64,000 nucleotides of DNA from Pseudomonas sp. (GTDB taxonomy: Bacteria > Pseudomonadota > Gammaproteobacteria > Pseudomonadales > Pseudomonadaceae): assembly GCF_030684895.1 (NCBI RefSeq), contig NZ_JAUXXP010000045.1:1-64000 (forward strand). The letters are read 5' to 3'. A program made the position numbers and the translations under genes. The notes below the pieces were generated by a model that saw only the letters and a program-made list of their open reading frames with translations, had not been told where the DNA came from and made no database searches. Below are positions 7,685-16,218 of the stretch, piece after piece; position 1 is the first letter of the stretch, and each line of letters opens with the position of its first letter.

Positions 7685-9333
7685 ATGCCAGCCAACACGC
7701 CGAAACCCATGAAGTGTTTAACCAAGTGCCGCCGCTGGACGGTGCCAACCTGTATCGCGTTGACCTGCCGCTGCAGGAGTGGAGCAAGCGCTTCGGCGGC
7801 GGCTGGGCCGAGCAGCGCCTGGATGTGTATGGCGGCCTGGCCGGCGGCGAGTTGATGGCCGCAGGCTTTCTCGCCAACGAAAACAAGCCGGTGTTCAAAA
7901 GCCACGACCGCTATGGTCATCGTGCCGATCTGGTGGAGTTTCACCCGGCTTATCACCAGTTGATGAGCGCAGCCATTGAGCATGGTCTGCCGTCCATGCC
8001 CTGGACCGACCCGCGTGCCGGCGCTCAGGTGGCGCGCGCCGCCATGAGTTACCTGCACAGCCAGGCCGAGGCTGGCAGCGGTTGCCCGCTGACCATGACT
8101 TTCGCCAGCGTGCCCGCGCTCAAGCTGCAGGCCGATGTGGCCGAGAAGTGGCTGCCGAAAATTCTTTCCACCCGGTACGACCCGCGCAACCTGCCGATCG
8201 AGCAGAAAACCGGCGCGACCATCGGCATGGCCATGACCGAGAAGCAGGGCGGTACCGATGTGCGCGCCAACACCACCCGCGCTTATCCAGTCGGCCTTGG
8301 CGGCCCGGGCCAGGCCTACGAGCTGGTCGGCCACAAGTGGTTCTGCTCGGCACCGATGTGCGATGCCTTCCTGACCCTGGCATACACCACCAAGGGCCTG
8401 ACCTGCTTTCTGCTGCCGCGCCATCGTCCGGATGGCACGCGCAACGAGTTGTATATCCAGCGCCTGAAAAACAAGCTGGGCAACTGGTCGAACGCCTCCA
8501 GCGAAGTGGAATTTCGCGGCGCCCTGGCCTGGATGGTCGGCGAAGAAGGCCGTGGCGTGCCGACCATTATCGAGATGGTCGCGCTGACCCGCTTCGACTG
8601 CATGATCGGCTCCAGCGCCCTGATGCGTCAGGCCCTGACCCAGGCTGCGCACCACTGCGCCCATCGCCAGGTTGGCGGCCGCGTACTGAGCGAGCAGCCG
8701 CTGATGCAGAACGTGCTGGCCGACCTGGCCCTGGAAAGCGAAGCGGCTCTGGCGCTGACCATGCGCATGGGCAAGGCGCTGGACAACCCGCATGACGAGC
8801 AGGAGGACAAGTTCGCCCGCCTGGTCACCGCCGTGGGCAAGTACTGGATCTGCAAACGCGCGCCGGCAATGATCAACGAGGCCGCTGAATGCATGGGTGG
8901 CGCCGGGTATGTCGAGGACACCATCCTGCCGCGCCTGTACCGCGAAGCGCCGGTCAACTCCACCTGGGAAGGCTCAGGTAACGTGCAGTGCCTGGACGTG
9001 CTGCGCGCCCTGTCCAAGGAGCCGGGTGTACTCGATGCGCTGTTCCATGAGCTCGGCGACGGCCATGGTGATGCACGCCTCAAGGTGCATATCGCCAAGC
9101 TGCAGGCGGACTTCCGCGACACCGCCGATATCCAGTACCGCGCCCGCCAGCTCACCGAAGACGTGGCCCTGGCGCTGCAGGCCAAGCTGCTGCTGGAAGC
9201 AGGCAATGCCGTGGTCGCCGATGCCTTTATCGCCAGCCGTCTGGGCGGGCAGGGTGGTCGGGTCTACGGCACCCTGCCGCGCGGGGTGAATGTAGAAGCG
9301 CTAGTGGCGCGCAGTACGCCGCATCTGATCTAA
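7681..9333 (+). CDS. AidB-like acyl-CoA dehydrogenase
   Basis: A 550-residue flavoprotein, longer than ordinary acyl-CoA dehydrogenases (about 380) and matching the AidB/isovaleryl-type family. The N-terminal THEVFNQVPPLDGANLY segment, the FAD-site stretch GMAMTEKQGGTDVRANTT and the C-terminal WEGSGNVQCLDVLRA are AidB hallmarks. E. coli AidB belongs to the alkylation (Ada) response; in Pseudomonas the homologue beside a TetR gene may instead handle acyl-CoA catabolism. The ATG overlaps the tetR stop, which decides the start over an upstream in-frame codon. A thioesterase follows after 10 bases. Confidence 0.88.
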   Translation: MNASQHAETHEVFNQVPPLDGANLYRVDLPLQEWSKRFGGGWAEQRLDVYGGLAGGELMAAGFLANENKPVFKSHDRYGHRADLVEFHPAYHQLMSAAIEHGLPSMPWTDPRAGAQVARAAMSYLHSQAEAGSGCPLTMTFASVPALKLQADVAEKWLPKILSTRYDPRNLPIEQKTGATIGMAMTEKQGGTDVRANTTRAYPVGLGGPGQAYELVGHKWFCSAPMCDAFLTLAYTTKGLTCFLLPRHRPDGTRNELYIQRLKNKLGNWSNASSEVEFRGALAWMVGEEGRGVPTIIEMVALTRFDCMIGSSALMRQALTQAAHHCAHRQVGGRVLSEQPLMQNVLADLALESEAALALTMRMGKALDNPHDEQEDKFARLVTAVGKYWICKRAPAMINEAAECMGGAGYVEDTILPRLYREAPVNSTWEGSGNVQCLDVLRALSKEPGVLDALFHELGDGHGDARLKVHIAKLQADFRDTADIQYRARQLTEDVALALQAKLLLEAGNAVVADAFIASRLGGQGGRVYGTLPRGVNVEALVARSTPHLI

Positions 9334-9343
9334 GGCGCCGAGC

Positions 9344-9799
9344 ATGCACGCCAGTCTTTTTCAGCAGTTACAGGCCTGGCTGGCCGGTGATATCGGTACG
9401 GACTACGTTATCACTCAGCTGCAGGCGGAAACCGGAGTGGCGAGCTTCAGCAGTCAGCCGCCAGGCGTGCACTTCAATCCGCTCGGCGGAGTACACGGCG
9501 GCTACACCGCCACGCTATTCGATGCGGCGCTGGGGCTGGCGGTGTATTCGCAGGCCTGCGCCGAAGAGGTCTATGTGACCGCCAGCCTGCAGGTAAATTA
9601 CCTGCGTCCGATTGGTCTTGCGGCTTTGCCGCTACGTACCGAAGCCCGTGTGCAGCAACGCGATGGGCGACAGGTCGCAGTACAGGCCACGGTGCACGAT
9701 GCCCAGGGGCAGCTGTGCGCCAATGCCAGTGGCGTCTTCACCTGCTTGCGTCATACGGAGTCAGGCGCTACTCAGTCCGTTGGTTTACCTGCGCGGTAA
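9344..9799 (+). CDS. PaaI-family hotdog thioesterase
   Basis: A 151-residue hotdog-fold protein, expected to hydrolyse acyl- or aryl-CoA thioesters in the cytoplasm. The signature HFNPLGGVHGGYTATLFDAALGLAVYS (about residues 45-71) contains the HGG loop and the catalytic Asp in the following helix; LQVNYLRPI (near 84-92) is the typical central strand. It starts 10 bases after the AidB-like gene on the same strand and is probably the last gene of the tetR operon, giving an acyl-CoA oxidation and hydrolysis pair. The ribosome site is weak. The substrate cannot be read from the sequence. Confidence 0.85.
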   Translation: MHASLFQQLQAWLAGDIGTDYVITQLQAETGVASFSSQPPGVHFNPLGGVHGGYTATLFDAALGLAVYSQACAEEVYVTASLQVNYLRPIGLAALPLRTEARVQQRDGRQVAVQATVHDAQGQLCANASGVFTCLRHTESGATQSVGLPAR

Positions 9800-9841
9800 A
9801 CGCCAGACTCTGTCATTTCTCTCAGCCGCCGGGTAAGGTGG

Positions 9842-10022
9842 CCGCCGATGGTTCCAGCTCGTGTGATGCGACTGGATGAAAAGGGAACATGGAAAGCACC
9901 ACGACCGGTGCGAAGCCATGGCTGCCCCCGCAACTGTAAACGGTGAATAACGCCCAGATGCCACTGACCGCAAAGTCGGGAAGGCGGGCGAAGTATCAAG
10001 CCGTGAGCCAGGAGACCTGCCA
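9842..10022 (+). ncRNA. Cobalamin (B12) riboswitch
   Basis: Contains the conserved B12-element core in order: AAAGGGAA near 9880, GCTGCCCCCGCAACTGTAA near 9920-9940 (the CCGCAACTGTAA box), GCCACTG near 9959, GTCGGGAAGG near 9975, and the 3' signature AAGCCGTGAGCCAGGAGACCTGCC at 9999-10021. It lies 72 bases upstream of the CbiM-like gene. Adenosylcobalamin binding is expected to shut that gene off. Boundaries are approximate, especially the 5' end. Confidence 0.95.
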
Positions 10023-10062
10023 TCGAAGCCGGGCACTTAAGCCCATCCCCTCTATCCAGATC

Positions 10063-10081
10063 ATCGCGCGGTGGGCGCGAT
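10063..10081 (+). promoter_or_regulatory. Hairpin between riboswitch and ribosome site
   Basis: ATCGCGC (10063-10069), loop GGTGG, GCGCGAT (10075-10081): a perfect 7-bp stem ending three bases before the weak AGGA ribosome site of the CbiM-like gene. It has no uridine tract, so it is not a classical terminator. The likely role is in the expression platform, for instance by pairing choices that expose or hide the ribosome site; this is inference. Confidence 0.5.
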
Positions 10082-10093
10082 ACAGGAACCTCT

Positions 10094-10774
10094 ATGCACA
10101 TCGAACCCGAAGTCGTTACTGGCGCCAAACTCTTCCTCAGTTATGCAACCGCCGCAGGTGCCTTTGGCCTCACGGCCAAGCTTGCCCTCGACAGCGTACG
10201 CAGCAACGGTGGCGCCGCCGCCCTGGCGCTGCGTAGCCTGCTGACCACTGCCTTGGTGTTCTGCTTCTTCGAGGTCTTTCCGCATCATGCGGTCGGGGTT
10301 TCCGAGGTGCACCTGATCCTCGGTTCGACCTTGTTGTTGCTGTTCGGCGCCGGTGCCACGGCGATCGGTCTGGCGCTTGGCTTGTTGTTGCAGGGCTTGC
10401 TGTTTGCCCAGTTTGACCTGCCGCAGTACGGCATGAACGTCACCACGCTGCTGGTGCCGCTGTGGGCTATCAGTCTGCTGGCCAAGCGCATCATCGCGCC
10501 GGGCACCGCTTACGTGGACCTCTCCTACAAGCAGGCGCTGGCGCTGTCGACGGCTTATCAGGGTGGAATCGTTGCCTGGGTCGGCTTCTGGGCGTTCTAT
10601 GGCAATGGTTTCTCCGGCGAGAACCTGGCGGCCGTGGGCAGTTTCGGTCTGGCCTATATGAGCGTGATCCTGATCGAGCCACTGGTTGATCTGGGTGTGC
10701 TGGCCGCCGCCAAGGCGCTGTCGGCTTATAGCCGTGGGCCGCTGTTCAACGCGCGTCTGCACCAGCCGGCCTGA
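10094..10774 (+). CDS. CbiM-like energy-coupling-factor cobalt transport component
   Basis: A 226-residue membrane protein with about six to seven membrane segments. It starts MHIEP, and in CbiM/NikM the N-terminal Met-His pair forms part of the metal site; the segment SEVHLILGSTLLLLFGAG followed by LLLQGLLFAQFDLPQYGMNV aligns with the CbiM core (S-x-x-H, then LLQALLF..GGL...G.N). Cobalt uptake for B12 synthesis is the expected role, supported by the B12 riboswitch in its leader. No CbiN, CbiQ or CbiO partner is next to it; the neighbours are a secreted protein on the other strand and unrelated genes. Confidence 0.8.
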   Translation: MHIEPEVVTGAKLFLSYATAAGAFGLTAKLALDSVRSNGGAAALALRSLLTTALVFCFFEVFPHHAVGVSEVHLILGSTLLLLFGAGATAIGLALGLLLQGLLFAQFDLPQYGMNVTTLLVPLWAISLLAKRIIAPGTAYVDLSYKQALALSTAYQGGIVAWVGFWAFYGNGFSGENLAAVGSFGLAYMSVILIEPLVDLGVLAAAKALSAYSRGPLFNARLHQPA

Positions 10775-10778
10775 TCGG

Positions 10779-11522
10779 TCATCGGCGACGCTGCCAGATC
10801 AGCTTGCCGGTATTGCTCTCAGTGACCAGGTACTGGTCACTGAAGCGATAGTAGGCGGCAGGCTGGTAGTCACTGCGGCCCTGCATCTGCACTTCCAACA
10901 GGCCGTTGTTGCTCTGCCAGCGACCGCTGTATTGCAGCTCGCCAGGGCTGTCGTAGTTCCAGTCGGCGCCACCTGCCACGCTGCGTGTCCATTGCGAAAC
11001 GCTGCCGTCGCCCTGCAGTTGCAGAATCATCTGAGTGGTCATCGAGGCGAAATTGGCGCCGCCGCTGTTGATGATCTTCTCGTGTACCCAGGTGCCGATC
11101 AGCGCCGGGTCGCGTGTTGCGTTGCTGCTCGGGTTGCTACTTGGCGTGGCCGCTGCCGCGCTAAGGTTTTGCCGGTGAAACAGCGCCTTGCGTTCTAGGG
11201 TTGCCCCAGTCGTCGGATTGCGCGCGGCGATATGGGTGTTGAGCACGCCGTTGGCGTAGGTGGCATTCATATTGGCGATCAACTGCCCGGATTGCGCTTC
11301 GCTGATCTGCGCGCTGAGCAGCTGGCCGTCAAAGCTGCCGCTGATCTGCAGGCGCAACCTGCCGCCCTCCACATATTCCCCCGTGACCTGCTGGCCCTGG
11401 CTGCGCAGGTGCATTTCGGCTGGCTGGCCGTCCAGCGTGGTCAGGTAATGGCCGTCCAGGCTATCGGCCAGCAGAACACTGGGTAACAGGCACAGCACAA
11501 GAGTGAGCAGGGCGCGCGGCAT
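10779..11522 (-). CDS. Secreted protein of unknown function
   Basis: A 247-residue exported protein: signal peptide at residues 1-19 (MPRALLTLVLCLLPSVLLAD). The N-terminal half reads like a small beta-rich binding module (DGHYLTTLDGQPAEMHLRSQGQQVTGEYVEGG), a low-complexity Ser/Asn linker lies near residue 130, and the C-terminal half has further beta strands with WNYDSPGELQYSGRWQ. The start was chosen for the complete signal peptide; the frame is open 23 codons further. It converges with the CbiM-like gene with four bases between the stops. I do not recognise a named family. Confidence 0.7.
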   Translation of the reverse strand: MPRALLTLVLCLLPSVLLADSLDGHYLTTLDGQPAEMHLRSQGQQVTGEYVEGGRLRLQISGSFDGQLLSAQISEAQSGQLIANMNATYANGVLNTHIAARNPTTGATLERKALFHRQNLSAAAATPSSNPSSNATRDPALIGTWVHEKIINSGGANFASMTTQMILQLQGDGSVSQWTRSVAGGADWNYDSPGELQYSGRWQSNNGLLEVQMQGRSDYQPAAYYRFSDQYLVTESNTGKLIWQRRR

Positions 11523-11629
11523 GCGTTTTCCTCTAGATGATGGGTTGTTGAAGATTAGCTGTTGTTGCTTGACCTGGGGGCCGCCCCGCACTTGCAGACT
11601 GGCGCCGCAGCTTACATTGGAGTGTTGCC

Positions 11630-11956
11630 ATGACCCGCGAACAAGCCTTCCTGCAGGAATACCAATTGTCCCGCGCCCAGCGCGGCCTTGACCCCGCCGC
11701 CGAGCTGGGCCATCTGGAACGCGCGCATATTCTCGGCCAGCGCTATTTCAGCGAACACCTGCGCAGCCACCTATGGATGCTGGCCTGGGCTTGGCGCCAG
11801 CGTGACTGGGCCGAAGGGCTGGCGCAGTTGCTGCGCATCCCCGGTAGTCTGGGCTCGTTGTTAGGCCTATTCCCCTTGGGTAATCCGGGTACGCGTCGCG
11901 TCGGTCCGCTGACCCCGCAGGCGCTGCCCGAGGATCTGCAAGCGCTGCTCAAGTAG
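11630..11956 (+). CDS. DUF3703-family protein
   Basis: A 108-residue cytoplasmic protein with the DUF3703 pattern: LGHLERAHILGQRYFSEHLRSHLWML (two histidines and an aromatic helix, about residues 25-50) and the C-terminal GNPGTRRVGPLTPQALPEDLQALL. No function is known for the family. It is a single gene between the divergent secreted-protein gene and amn, with GGAG nine bases before the ATG. Confidence 0.8.
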   Translation: MTREQAFLQEYQLSRAQRGLDPAAELGHLERAHILGQRYFSEHLRSHLWMLAWAWRQRDWAEGLAQLLRIPGSLGSLLGLFPLGNPGTRRVGPLTPQALPEDLQALLK

Positions 11957-12039
11957 CCTGCACAGGCAACACCGCGCTATCGCAAACGCGGCGGATCAGG
12001 GCAAGATAGAGCCATTACGTACAGCCAGGAAGGTGCCTT

Positions 12040-13512
12040 GTGAACCCTTGTTCCGATGACTTTATTGTCGCCAACACTGCTGAAGAAGCGGTGGATCGTC
12101 TGGCCGCCTTGCACCTGCAGGCGACCACGGGCTTGAGTCAGGCGCTCAAGCGCTACCTGAAAGAGCGCGTCAAGCCGGATGCCGCCCAGCAGTGCCAGTT
12201 CCGCTACCCCGAATTGCGTTTGATCTACCTGTGCCAGGGCGAAGTGCCGACCACTGTACGGGCCTACGCCAAGGTGCAGGTGCCGGGCACTTACAGCGTC
12301 ACCGTCACCCACCCTGCGGCGTTCCGCAAATACCTGCTGGAGCAGCTGCGCCCGTTGATGAGCGACTTCACCGTTCGCGTGGAAGTGGGCATCAGCCAGC
12401 AGAACATTCCTTATCCCTATGTGGTCGAGCAGGGCGATGAGCTGGCCGGCTCCGGGGTCACCGCCGCCGAACTGGCGCGGGTATTCCCCAGCACCGATCT
12501 GTCTGCCGCCACCGACGGCACCGCCGATGGCCTGTATGACTGGGAAAACACCGACCCGCTGCCGCTGGCGCTGTTCGATGCCGCAAGGGTGGATTTCTCC
12601 CTGCGCCGTCTGGTGCATTACACAGGCAGCGACTGGCGGCATGTGCAGCCGTGGATTCTGCTGACCAACTACCACCGTTACGTCGACCAGTTTATTCGTC
12701 ATGGTCTGGACATGCTGGTGGGCGAGTCGCGCTTCAACCGCATGGTGCTGCCGGGCAACGTGGTGATCGAGCGCGGCATGGCCGAAGGCGAGATGCAGGC
12801 GATTATCGAGAACGTCATCTGGCACCGTTACCAGATGCCGGCTTACCACCTGCAGGCCGACGACGGCCATGGCATCACCTTGGTCAATATCGGCGTCGGC
12901 CCGTCCAACGCGAAGAACATCACCGACCACCTGGCTGTGTTGCGCCCGCACTGCTGGCTGATGATCGGCCACTGCGGCGGCCTGCGCCAGTCGCAGACCA
13001 TCGGCGATTACGTACTGGCCCATGCTTACATGCGCCGCGACGGCATTCTCGACCGTGTATTGCCGCCGAATATCCCGCTGCCGGCCCTGGCCGAGGTGCA
13101 GCAGGCGTTGCAGGAGGCCGCCAAGCAGGTCACTGGCGAACAGGGCGATGAGCTGAAAAAGCGCCTGCGCACCGGCACTGTGCTGACCTATGACGACCGC
13201 AACTGGGAGCTGCGCTGGGCTCAGGAGCGGCCGCTGATCAACCTGTCGCGCGCCGTAGCGGTGGACATGGAAAGCGGCACCATCGCCGCGCAAGGTTATC
13301 GCCTGCGCGTGCCCTATGGCACGCTGCTATGTGTGTCCGACAAACCGCTGCACAGCGAGATCAAACTGCCGGGTGCGGCCGGTGCCTTCTATGAGCGCGC
13401 GGTAACCCAGCACCTGCATATCGGCATCACCGCGCTGGATTTGCTGCGCAACCAGCTCAACTCGTTGCACTCGCGCAAGCTGCGCAGCTTCGACGAGCCG
13501 CCGTTCCGTTAG
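12040..13512 (+). CDS. amn: AMP nucleosidase
   Basis: Hydrolyses AMP to adenine and ribose-5-phosphate, a purine salvage and adenylate-balance enzyme. The 490-residue product has the AMP-nucleosidase N-terminal domain (about 1-175) and a C-terminal PNP/UDP phosphorylase-type catalytic domain, with NIGVGPSNAKNITDHLAVLRP and HCGGLRQSQTIGDYVLAHAY near 285-330 and VAVDMESGTIAAQGYRLRVPYGTLLCVSDKP near 405-435. The start is a GTG with an AGGAAGG ribosome site. An intrinsic terminator follows at 13528. Confidence 0.95.
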   Translation: MNPCSDDFIVANTAEEAVDRLAALHLQATTGLSQALKRYLKERVKPDAAQQCQFRYPELRLIYLCQGEVPTTVRAYAKVQVPGTYSVTVTHPAAFRKYLLEQLRPLMSDFTVRVEVGISQQNIPYPYVVEQGDELAGSGVTAAELARVFPSTDLSAATDGTADGLYDWENTDPLPLALFDAARVDFSLRRLVHYTGSDWRHVQPWILLTNYHRYVDQFIRHGLDMLVGESRFNRMVLPGNVVIERGMAEGEMQAIIENVIWHRYQMPAYHLQADDGHGITLVNIGVGPSNAKNITDHLAVLRPHCWLMIGHCGGLRQSQTIGDYVLAHAYMRRDGILDRVLPPNIPLPALAEVQQALQEAAKQVTGEQGDELKKRLRTGTVLTYDDRNWELRWAQERPLINLSRAVAVDMESGTIAAQGYRLRVPYGTLLCVSDKPLHSEIKLPGAAGAFYERAVTQHLHIGITALDLLRNQLNSLHSRKLRSFDEPPFR

Positions 13513-13527
13513 CGTTTCGTGTTGCAT

Positions 13528-13562
13528 AAAAAAGCCCGAGGTTTTTGCCTCGGGCTTTTTAA
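13528..13562. terminator. Bidirectional intrinsic terminator between amn and the alcohol dehydrogenase
   Basis: A run of A, then GCCCGAGG-TTTTT-GCCTCGGGC and a run of T. The stem has T tracts on both strands, so it can end both amn (plus) and the convergent dehydrogenase gene (minus). Confidence 0.92.
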
Positions 13563-13573
13563 TCCAGGTCAGT

Positions 13574-14608
13574 CTATTTGCTGGCGTCCAGCACCACGCG
13601 GTAGCGCGCTTTACCGGCACGCAGGTGGTCGATGGCCTCGTTGACCTTGCTCATGGGGAAGTGCTCGACCTGCGGCAGGATCTGATGGCGCGCGCAGAAT
13701 TCCAGCATGGTCGCCATATTGCTAGGCGAGCCGACCGGCGAGCCGGACAGGCTCTTCTGCTTGGGTATCAGGTTGAACACATGCACCGGGATTGCGCTGG
13801 GCACGATACCGACAAAGTGCAGGCGACCTTTGCCGCGCAGGGTGCCGAGCATGGCGTTCCAGTCCAGGTCCGCGCTGGCGGTGACCAGCAGGAAATCCAG
13901 GCTGCCGGCAATCGCTTTCAGCGCGGCGCTGTCGGTGGAGGCGACGACCTTATGTGCGCCCAGGCGTTTGGCTTCTTCCTGTTTACTCAGTGATGAGGTG
14001 AAGGCGGTGACTTCGCAGCCCCAGGCATTGAGAAAGCCCAAGGCCAGGTGGCCGAGGCCGCCGATGCCAACCACGCCGACTTTATCGGTGGGTTTTACAT
14101 CGAAATCCAGCAGCGGGCTGAACACTGTGGAGCCGGCGCAGAACAGCGGGCCGACCAAGGCTGGGTCGAGACCGTCCGGCAGCGGCACGGCCCAGGCCCA
14201 GTGGCTGCGCAAACGGTCGGCAAAACCACCGTTGCTGCCGACAATCGTCGGTTTTACCGTGCCGCACAGCTGGTGCGCACCTTCCATGCAGGAGCTGCAG
14301 TGCATGCAGCTGCCCTTGTACCAGCCGATGCCCACCCGCTGGCCGAGCTTCAGGCCACGCGCCTGCGGGCCGAGGCGCACCACAGTACCGACCACTTCAT
14401 GGCCGGGGATAAAGGGGTAGCGCGCATTGCCCCATTCGTTGTCGATCATCGACTGATCGGAGTGGCAGATGCCGCAGTATTCCACCGCCACTTCGACTTC
14501 TTCGGCGCCGAGCGGGCCTGGGTCATAAGTGTGCGGTTCGAGGGGCGCACCGGGGGCTTTGGCGGCCCAGCCGGTAAAGGTTTCGACGATGGATTCGGAC
14601 GAACTCAT
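13574..14608 (-). CDS. Zinc-dependent NAD(P)-linked alcohol dehydrogenase, cinnamyl-alcohol type
   Basis: A 344-residue medium-chain dehydrogenase. Catalytic zinc ligands are C45 (EYCGICHSD), H70-E71 (PGHEVVG) and a Cys near 158; structural zinc cysteines are C101, C104, C107 and C115. The cofactor fold shows GIGGLGHLAL near residue 175. The overall pattern matches the CAD/YahK group, which reduces many aldehydes with NADPH, so aldehyde detoxification is likely; the exact substrate is unknown. Single gene, convergent with amn and divergent from rluE. Confidence 0.9.
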   Translation of the reverse strand: MSSSESIVETFTGWAAKAPGAPLEPHTYDPGPLGAEEVEVAVEYCGICHSDQSMIDNEWGNARYPFIPGHEVVGTVVRLGPQARGLKLGQRVGIGWYKGSCMHCSSCMEGAHQLCGTVKPTIVGSNGGFADRLRSHWAWAVPLPDGLDPALVGPLFCAGSTVFSPLLDFDVKPTDKVGVVGIGGLGHLALGFLNAWGCEVTAFTSSLSKQEEAKRLGAHKVVASTDSAALKAIAGSLDFLLVTASADLDWNAMLGTLRGKGRLHFVGIVPSAIPVHVFNLIPKQKSLSGSPVGSPSNMATMLEFCARHQILPQVEHFPMSKVNEAIDHLRAGKARYRVVLDASK

Positions 14609-14749
14609 AACAATGGCCTCGGGACGGGAAACACAACCTTGCCAGCATAGCCCGCTACGTCGGCGCAGGCTGCGCGGATCACTCAGGCTGATAGTCCAAC
14701 CGTGGCCTCGGTTACACTGGCCGCTTCGTAACCTGTTGCTGGATCACCT

Positions 14750-15382
14750 ATGTCGCGCCCACCTCGCCCTGCGCCCTCTCGTCCGCACAGCAGCAAAGCT
14801 GCTGTGCGCCGTGTGGCCAAGGCGCCACCCGCAGAGCCGCGCTTGCTGCTGCTGAATAAGCCGTTCGATGTGCTGACCCAGTTCAACGACGAGCAGGGCC
14901 GCGCCACCCTCAAGGACTTTGTCGATGTCCCCGGCGTCTATCCGGCTGGCCGGCTGGACCGTGACAGCGAAGGTCTGTTGCTGTTAACCAATGACGGCGG
15001 CCTGCAGGCGCGCATCGCCGACCCCAAGCACAAACTGGCGAAAACCTATTGGGTGCAGGTCGAGGGCGAGCCGAGTGACGCGCAGTTGCAGCAGCTGCGT
15101 GACGGCGTGCAGTTGAATGACGGCCCGACCCTGCCGGCCGAAGCGCGGCTACTGGAAACGCCCGAGTTGTGGCAGCGCAACCCGCCGGTGCGCTTTCGCA
15201 AAAGCATCCCGACGGCCTGGCTGGAGCTGGTGATTCGTGAGGGGCGCAACCGTCAGGTGCGGCGTATGACGGCTGCCGTGGGCCTGCCGACGCTGCGCTT
15301 GGTGCGCGTGCGGATCGGCCCGTTCAGCCTGGACGGCTTGCAGCCGGGACAGTGGCGCGAAGTGCCGGCCCGGCTGGATTGA
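14750..15382 (+). CDS. rluE: 23S rRNA pseudouridine synthase RluE (position 2457)
   Basis: RsuA/RluB/E/F-family enzyme, 210 residues. The catalytic aspartate is D70 in [33 protein letters not shown] (about 32-45) and [29 protein letters not shown] (near 172-200) are the other family motifs. It lacks the N-terminal S4 domain, as RluE does, and has instead a basic, proline-rich tail of about 28 residues. Its stop abuts the stop of the convergent globin gene with no gap. Confidence 0.92.
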   Translation: MSRPPRPAPSRPHSSKAAVRRVAKAPPAEPRLLLLNKPFDVLTQFNDEQGRATLKDFVDVPGVYPAGRLDRDSEGLLLLTNDGGLQARIADPKHKLAKTYWVQVEGEPSDAQLQQLRDGVQLNDGPTLPAEARLLETPELWQRNPPVRFRKSIPTAWLELVIREGRNRQVRRMTAAVGLPTLRLVRVRIGPFSLDGLQPGQWREVPARLD

Positions 15383-15775
15383 TCAGTAACCGGCTTTGAT
15401 CACGGCGATGCCTTTATCCAGCACCTCATTCCAGGCGCTGCGGGTTTCGCTGCAGTACTGCTGATCATGCTCGCCGATGGTCTGCAGCAGTGCTTGCTGC
15501 CACAGCACATACAGCTCTGGGCGAATGTCCATGGCGGCGCGGGAGTGGCTGCAGCCCAGGGCGCGCAGCTTGGTGTCAGGCATGCCGCGCGCATGCATCA
15601 CTAGATTGAGAATGCCCTGGCGCAGCAGCAGCTTTTGCCCGTTCATCTCGGTATTGGCGAACTTCTCGCGCACCTCGGGTGAGCTGGCGAGGAAGTGCCG
15701 GTAAAAACTGTCGAAAAAATCAGGGCTGGCGCAGCAGCGGCCATAGCTCTGCATCACCCGGTCGGTGGGGGACAT
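15383..15775 (-). CDS. Globin-family haem protein
   Basis: A 130-residue single-domain globin. SPDFFDSFYRHFLASSPEVREKFANTEM (helices A-C) and ALGCSHSRAAMDI, which supplies the proximal histidine, fit the bacterial globin pattern. Oxygen or NO binding or sensing is possible; there is no fused reductase or signalling domain. The start MSPTDRV has AGGAG seven bases before it, preferred over an ATG eight codons upstream. Convergent with rluE. Confidence 0.8.
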   Translation of the reverse strand: MSPTDRVMQSYGRCCASPDFFDSFYRHFLASSPEVREKFANTEMNGQKLLLRQGILNLVMHARGMPDTKLRALGCSHSRAAMDIRPELYVLWQQALLQTIGEHDQQYCSETRSAWNEVLDKGIAVIKAGY

Positions 15776-15860
15776 GAATACTCCTGGGGAACGGCGCAAA
15801 ACCGCATTCTAGCGCGGTTTGCTGCGGCTGGACGTGCAGTAGTCGGCGCGGGGCCGCTTT

Positions 15861-16079
15861 CTAGCCGTGGATGCCGCGACTCGCTTCAATGATGTAGGTG
15901 ATGATCGGCTTGGCCAGAAAGGCGAATAGGCACAGGCCCAGACCGAGGAACAGGATCGCCGTACCCAGGCGGCCGGCTTTGGAGGTTTTTGCCAGGTCCC
16001 AGATGATAAAGAACATAAACACCATTAGCCCGCCGACCAGTGCGTACATCATCAGCGATTCGAACTGTTCGGTTTCCAT
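15861..16079 (-). CDS. DUF2788 small membrane protein
   Basis: A 72-residue protein with two membrane segments (about 9-28 and 38-62) joined by a short basic loop (AKTSKAGRLG). The start METEQFESLMMYAL and the spacing are those of the DUF2788 family, of unknown function and common in gammaproteobacteria. The gene sits alone between the globin and Lrp genes on the same strand. Confidence 0.8.
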   Translation of the reverse strand: METEQFESLMMYALVGGLMVFMFFIIWDLAKTSKAGRLGTAILFLGLGLCLFAFLAKPIITYIIEASRGIHG

Positions 16080-16218
16080 TCGGGCCTCGTGAACCTGCAG
16101 GTGCTCGGCTGGGTGCCGAAAATCGATGCGTAGGCGGGCGCGGTGACGCTCGCCAGAGGGGCGCGATTATACGCGCCGGGGGCGGCCCTGCCAGCCGCGC
16201 ATGACGAGGGTGCGGCGA

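Noticed and set aside
11960..11995. CCGCG/CGCGG stem behind the DUF3703 gene as a terminator
   Set aside because: Short stem with a long loop and no T run.
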